Shown here one piece after another: positions 6,307 through 9,188 of a DNA stretch of 9,188 bases. Source of the DNA: Pontibacterium sp964228735. Its GTDB lineage: Bacteria > Pseudomonadota > Gammaproteobacteria > Pseudomonadales > Balneatricaceae. The position numbers and the translations under genes were made by a program. Every line of letters starts with the position of its first letter. Positions within the stretch are counted from its first letter, which is position 1. Under the pieces are notes generated by a model. That model made no database searches. It was not told where the DNA came from and saw nothing but the letters and a program-made list of their open reading frames with translations. The stretch covers positions 1 through 9,188 of the forward strand of contig NZ_CAXRBQ010000063.1 in NCBI RefSeq assembly GCF_964228735.1, written 5' to 3'.

Positions 6307-7565
6307 TGCAGAATAATAAATTTCTAAGCGCGCTATTTGCGGCCGGCGTGACCTTCGTACTGGCTTGCCTGATGATCGGCGTGAAGCTGGATACCGAAGG
6401 CACTGAGCTGGCGGTACGTGGTGCAACGGCTGAACAGTGGGGCTGGATCGGTCTGGGTATCGGCCTGGTGTTCCTGTCTCAGCTGTTTTCCAATCAGATC
6501 GATGCGTTCTTCGGCAAGCTGCCTAAGCCTAAGCTGAGTGGTCTGCTGCCGGAAGAGAAGAAGCGTGCGGCGCTGAAACCCTGGTTGTTGGCGGCACTGA
6601 TCGTTGGCATGCTGATCTGGCCATTCATGGTATCCCGTGGGTCTGTTGACCTGGCGACCCTGACGCTGATCTACATCATGCTGGGTCTGGGTCTGAATAT
6701 CGTGGTTGGTCTGGCGGGTCTGCTGGACCTGGGGTTCGTGGCGTTCTACGCAGTGGGTGCCTACACCTACGCGTTGCTGTCCATGTACTTTGGTCTGTCC
6801 TTCTGGGTGTGTCTGCCACTGGCAGCCGGTTTGGCAGCATTGTTCGGTTTTGTGCTGGGTTTCCCGGTACTGCGATTGCGCGGTGACTATCTGGCGATCG
6901 TAACCCTCGGCTTTGGTGAGATTATCCGTATCCTGCTGAACAACTGGACAGCAGTGACCGGTGGCCCAAGCGGTATCTCTGGTATTCCTAAACCAACCCT
7001 GTTTGGTCTGGAATTCACCCGCCGTGCTAAAGAGGAAGGGGCGCAGACCTTCCATGATTTCATGGGCATCTCCTACTCCAGCTCCTACAAGGTGATCTTC
7101 CTGTACCTGATTGCGGTTCTGTTGGTGATCTTCGTGATCTACCTGATCAACCGCCTGATGCGTATGCCGATTGGCCGTGCGTGGGAAGCACTGCGTGAAG
7201 ATGAGATCGCATGTCGCTCTCTGGGTCTGAACCGTACAACGATCAAGCTGTCCGCATTTACCATCGGTGCTTCCACCGCAGGTTTTGCTGGCTCCTTCTT
7301 CGCCGCACGTCAGGGCTTTATCAGTCCTGAGTCGTTCATCTTTATCGAATCCGCAATCATCCTGGCCATCGTGGTACTGGGTGGTATGGGCTCGCAGATT
7401 GGTGTCATCCTGGCGGCAATCGTGATGACTATCCTGCCGGAACTGGCGCGTGAGTTTGCGGAATACCGCATGCTGCTGTTCGGTCTGTTGATGGTTGTAA
7501 TGATGCGTTGGCGCCCTGAAGGTCTTGTACCGATGAAACGACCTCACCTGGAGTTGAAATCATGA
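6306..7565 (+). CDS. livM: Branched-chain amino acid ABC transporter, permease LivM
   Basis: This is the second permease subunit of the LIV transporter, 419 residues against about 425 in E. coli. An N-terminal extension (about 1-110) carries two hydrophobic segments separated by a charged stretch, as in the longer enterobacterial/Pseudomonas LivM form. The conserved permease core follows, with MLGLGLNIVVGLAGLLDLGFVAFYAVGAY (about 125-153), FPVLRLRGDYLAIVTLGFGEIIRILLNNW (186-214), TGGPSGI, and the ATPase-coupling loop GRAWEALREDEIACRSLGLN (290-309). FFAARQGFISPESF and VVLGGMGSQIG near 331-366 are also family signatures. It ends in a typical RPEGLVPM tail. A strong ribosome site (GGAGG 6288-6292, GGAG 6294-6297) lies inside the end of livH. 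The last four bases overlap the livG start (ATGA). Confidence 0.96.
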   Translation: MQNNKFLSALFAAGVTFVLACLMIGVKLDTEGTELAVRGATAEQWGWIGLGIGLVFLSQLFSNQIDAFFGKLPKPKLSGLLPEEKKRAALKPWLLAALIVGMLIWPFMVSRGSVDLATLTLIYIMLGLGLNIVVGLAGLLDLGFVAFYAVGAYTYALLSMYFGLSFWVCLPLAAGLAALFGFVLGFPVLRLRGDYLAIVTLGFGEIIRILLNNWTAVTGGPSGISGIPKPTLFGLEFTRRAKEEGAQTFHDFMGISYSSSYKVIFLYLIAVLLVIFVIYLINRLMRMPIGRAWEALREDEIACRSLGLNRTTIKLSAFTIGASTAGFAGSFFAARQGFISPESFIFIESAIILAIVVLGGMGSQIGVILAAIVMTILPELAREFAEYRMLLFGLLMVVMMRWRPEGLVPMKRPHLELKS

Positions 7566-8329
7566 GTCAGTTATTGCTGGATGTGAACGGCCTGACCATG
7601 CGCTTCGGTGGTCTGGTCGCGGTCGATCACGTTGATCTGGCGGTGAAGAATCGCCAGGTTGTATCCATTATCGGGCCAAACGGTGCCGGTAAAACCACGG
7701 TCTTTAACTGCCTGTCCGGATTCTATATCCCATCCGATGGCAGTGTAGTGTTCAACGGCGAACAGGTTGCCGGCATGAAGGACTACCAGATCTCCCGCAA
7801 GGGGCTGGTGCGTACCTTCCAGCATGTGCGTCTGTTCTCCAAGATGACCGTGATCGAAAACATGCTGGTGGCGCAGCACCGTCACTTGAAAACCGATCTG
7901 ATCTCTGGTCTGTTGAAAACCTCCTCCTACCGTCGTCTGGAGCAGGAAGCGATGGACCGTGCAGCCTACTGGCTGAAAGAGATGGATCTGCTGCAGTTCG
8001 CTAACCGCGAAGCCGGTAACCTGGCTTACGGTCAGCAGCGTCGCCTGGAAATCGCGCGCTGCATGGTGACGCAGCCTGAACTGCTGATGCTGGATGAGCC
8101 GGCGGCAGGTCTGAACCCGAACGAGACCAAAGAGCTGGATGAGTTGATCGTGCGTCTGCGTGACGAACACGAGATCTCCGTGCTGCTGATCGAACACGAT
8201 ATGAAGCTGGTTATGGGTATCTCCGACCACATCTACGTGATTGCGCAGGGCGCACCACTGGCCAACGGTACGCCGGATGAAGTGAAGAACAATCCGGACG
8301 TAATCAAAGCGTATCTCGGGGAGGAATAA
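7562..8329 (+). CDS. livG: Branched-chain amino acid ABC transporter, ATP-binding protein LivG
   Basis: This cytoplasmic ATPase subunit powers LIV import together with LivF; its 255 residues match E. coli LivG exactly in length. All nucleotide-binding elements are visible: Walker A GPNGAGKT (38-45), Q-loop Gln87 in RTFQHVRLF, the signature LAYGQQRR (154-161; the Gly-Gly of the usual LSGGQ is replaced by Tyr-Gly, normal for LivG), Walker B LLMLDEP (174-180, with Glu179 as the catalytic base), D-loop AAGLNP, and the switch His212 in IEHDM. The C-terminal part with LANGTPDEVKNNPDVIKAYLG is the LivG-type tail. GGAG at 7550-7553, eight bases before ATG, is the ribosome site within livM. The gene overlaps livM by four bases and is followed one base later by livF. 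Confidence 0.97.
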   Translation: MSQLLLDVNGLTMRFGGLVAVDHVDLAVKNRQVVSIIGPNGAGKTTVFNCLSGFYIPSDGSVVFNGEQVAGMKDYQISRKGLVRTFQHVRLFSKMTVIENMLVAQHRHLKTDLISGLLKTSSYRRLEQEAMDRAAYWLKEMDLLQFANREAGNLAYGQQRRLEIARCMVTQPELLMLDEPAAGLNPNETKELDELIVRLRDEHEISVLLIEHDMKLVMGISDHIYVIAQGAPLANGTPDEVKNNPDVIKAYLGEE

Positions 8330-8330
8330 G

Positions 8331-9032
8331 ATGCTGCGCATTGAAAATGTGAACACCCACTATGGGCCGATTCAGGCGCTGCACGACGTTTCCGTTGAAG
8401 TGAAGCAGGGTGAAATTGTCACCCTGATCGGCGCAAACGGTGCGGGTAAAACCACCCTGATGATGACCATCTGTGGCGATCCACAGGCGACCACCGGTTC
8501 CGTTAAGTTCGACGGCGAAGAGATCAGCGGTCTGCAGACTGCGAAGATCATGCAGAAAGGTCTGGCGATCGTACCGGAAGGCCGTCGTGTCTTCGGTGGT
8601 ATGACCGTAGAGGAAAACCTGGCCATGGGTGGTTACTTCCGGACTAAAGCGGAAGCCGCTGAAACCATGGAGCACGTGCTGGAACTGTTCCCGCGTCTGC
8701 GTGAGCGTTTCTCCCAGCGTGCCGGCACCATGTCCGGTGGTGAGCAGCAGATGCTGGCGATCGGTCGTGCAATGATGTCCCGTCCGCGTATGATCCTGTT
8801 GGACGAGCCGTCTCTGGGTCTGGCGCCAATCATCATTCAGCAGATCTTCGAGATCATCCAGAAGCTGCGTGATGAAGGTGTGACTATCTTCCTGGTAGAG
8901 CAGAACGCAAACCAGGCGCTGCGTATCGCCGACCGCGGTTACGTACTGGAGCACGGTCACGTGGTGCTGGAAGGTTCCGGTCAGGACCTGCTGACCAACG
9001 AAGACGTGCAGAAGGCGTACCTGGGCGGTTAA
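8331..9032 (+). CDS. livF: Branched-chain amino acid ABC transporter, ATP-binding protein LivF
   Basis: This is the second ATPase subunit of the transporter, 233 residues, about four fewer at the N-terminus than E. coli LivF. It has Walker A GANGAGKT (34-41), the LivF motif AIVPEGRRVF (79-88), signature MSGGEQQML (134-142), Walker B MILLDEP (154-160) with Glu159, and D-loop SLGLAP. The H-loop histidine is replaced by Gln191 (LVEQNANQAL), which is the norm in LivF and not a defect here; LivG supplies the other site with His212. The start is well supported: GGAGG (8320-8324) lies six bases before ATG, overlapping the end of livG. It is the last gene of the operon, closed by the terminator 17 bases after its stop. 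Confidence 0.97.
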   Translation: MLRIENVNTHYGPIQALHDVSVEVKQGEIVTLIGANGAGKTTLMMTICGDPQATTGSVKFDGEEISGLQTAKIMQKGLAIVPEGRRVFGGMTVEENLAMGGYFRTKAEAAETMEHVLELFPRLRERFSQRAGTMSGGEQQMLAIGRAMMSRPRMILLDEPSLGLAPIIIQQIFEIIQKLRDEGVTIFLVEQNANQALRIADRGYVLEHGHVVLEGSGQDLLTNEDVQKAYLGG

Positions 9033-9049
9033 CGTTCGGTTCGCTGCAT

Positions 9050-9077
9050 AAAAAAACCGCCTTCGGGCGGTTTTTTT
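9050..9077. terminator. Rho-independent terminator of the liv operon
   Basis: ACCGCC pairs with GGCGGT around a UUCG-type tetraloop (9062-9065), flanked by seven A residues (9050-9056) and seven T residues (9071-9077). The stable tetraloop and the uninterrupted U-run make this a textbook intrinsic terminator. The symmetric A/T flanks allow it to work in both directions, so it could also end a converging gene beyond the window. However, the sequence to its right looks like a rightward promoter region. Confidence 0.95.
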
Positions 9078-9106
9078 ACATTCAACCTAGAGAGCAGATA
9101 GTTATT

Positions 9107-9173
9107 TTAGATCATCATTAGATGGTCTATTTTTTTGTCTTGATTAGATTAACATCTACACCTATAGTTAGAT
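9107..9173. repeat. Clustered TTAGAT repeats and TAGAT dyads at the right edge
   Basis: TTAGAT occurs four times on the plus strand (9107, 9118, 9144 and 9168). Two of them form inverted repeats with downstream partners: TAGA-TGG-TCTA (9119-9129) and TAGAT-TAAC-ATCTA (9145-9158). The second dyad lies entirely in the spacer of the candidate promoter at 9140-9168, and a further TTAGAT begins on that promoter's last -10 base. The arrangement resembles operator sites for a regulator of the gene beyond the right edge. The AT-rich background makes chance repeats more likely. Confidence 0.35.
9140..9168 (+). promoter_or_regulatory. Candidate sigma70 promoter reading off the right edge
   Basis: TTGATT (9140-9145) and TATAGT (9163-9168) are separated by 17 bases. 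The -10 matches consensus in five of six positions and the -35 in four of six, starting with TTGA. Transcription would begin near 9175, so the gene it drives lies outside the window. The 110 bases after the liv terminator contain no gene that I can see. Confidence 0.5.
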
Positions 9174-9188
9174 AAAATAAGTCGGAAT

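Noticed and set aside
5563..7547. Long minus-strand open frames opposite livH and livM (287 and 404 codons)
   Set aside because: Their products are rich in His, Gln, Thr and Arg with no motif, as expected from reading hydrophobic permease genes backwards. The plus-strand genes are unambiguous.
7571..8960. Minus-strand open frames opposite livG and livF
   Set aside because: These are shadows of highly conserved ATPase genes, with the same composition artefact and no ribosome sites or domains.
8331..9032. Missing H-loop histidine in LivF as a possible inactivating change
   Set aside because: Gln at this position (LVEQN) is the usual residue in LivF proteins, including E. coli, so it is a family property and not a defect.
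1..9188. CRISPR array, tRNA or rRNA gene, or defence cluster
   Set aside because: I saw no regularly spaced repeats, no tRNA-like cloverleaf or conserved rRNA segment, and no gene outside the listed set. All long non-coding stretches are under 300 bases.

Overview
The window looks like a stretch of gammaproteobacterial chromosome. The evidence is an rlmG gene whose protein resembles Escherichia coli RlmG along its whole length, a complete livJHMGF operon in the enterobacterial/Pseudomonas (bra) order, and sigma70-like signals. Moderate GC with a CTG/GGT/CGT-rich codon bias in the liv genes would fit a marine Oceanospirillales- or Pseudomonas-like bacterium, but the genus cannot be settled from the sequence alone.

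Layout, left to right: (1) bases 2-127 hold the C-terminal 41 codons of an ISL3-family transposase, cut by the window edge. (2) Bases 136-167 hold a hairpin terminator that also closes the leftward rlmG gene (197-1327, minus strand), which encodes a 23S rRNA m2G methyltransferase. (3) A divergent spacer (1328-1605) contains a candidate extended -10 promoter overlapped by a perfect dyad. (4) Next is a membrane-anchored PAS-PAS-GGDEF-EAL protein (1606-3906, possibly starting at 1570), with both c-di-GMP catalytic domains apparently intact. (5) A structured intergenic region (3907-4183) carries overlapping terminator-like hairpins, a long imperfect palindrome, a candidate promoter and a leader hairpin. 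(6) The livJ-livH-livM-livG-livF operon (4184-9032) encodes a high-affinity branched-chain amino acid ABC transporter. A strong 17-bp hairpin separates livJ from the tightly coupled livHMGF, and a UUCG-loop terminator ends the operon (9050-9077). (7) The last 110 bases are AT-rich and non-coding, with a good sigma70-type promoter pointing off the right edge and repeated TTAGAT/TAGAT dyads.

How it works together: LivJ captures leucine, isoleucine or valine in the periplasm and delivers it to the LivH/LivM membrane channel, and LivG/LivF hydrolyse ATP to drive import. The GGDEF-EAL protein is an independent signalling gene and rlmG an independent ribosome-modification gene. Nothing here amounts to a clearly undescribed system. 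The points worth a second look are regulatory: RNA hairpins and operator-like dyads at four gene boundaries, and an in-frame amber codon just upstream of the GGDEF-EAL gene.
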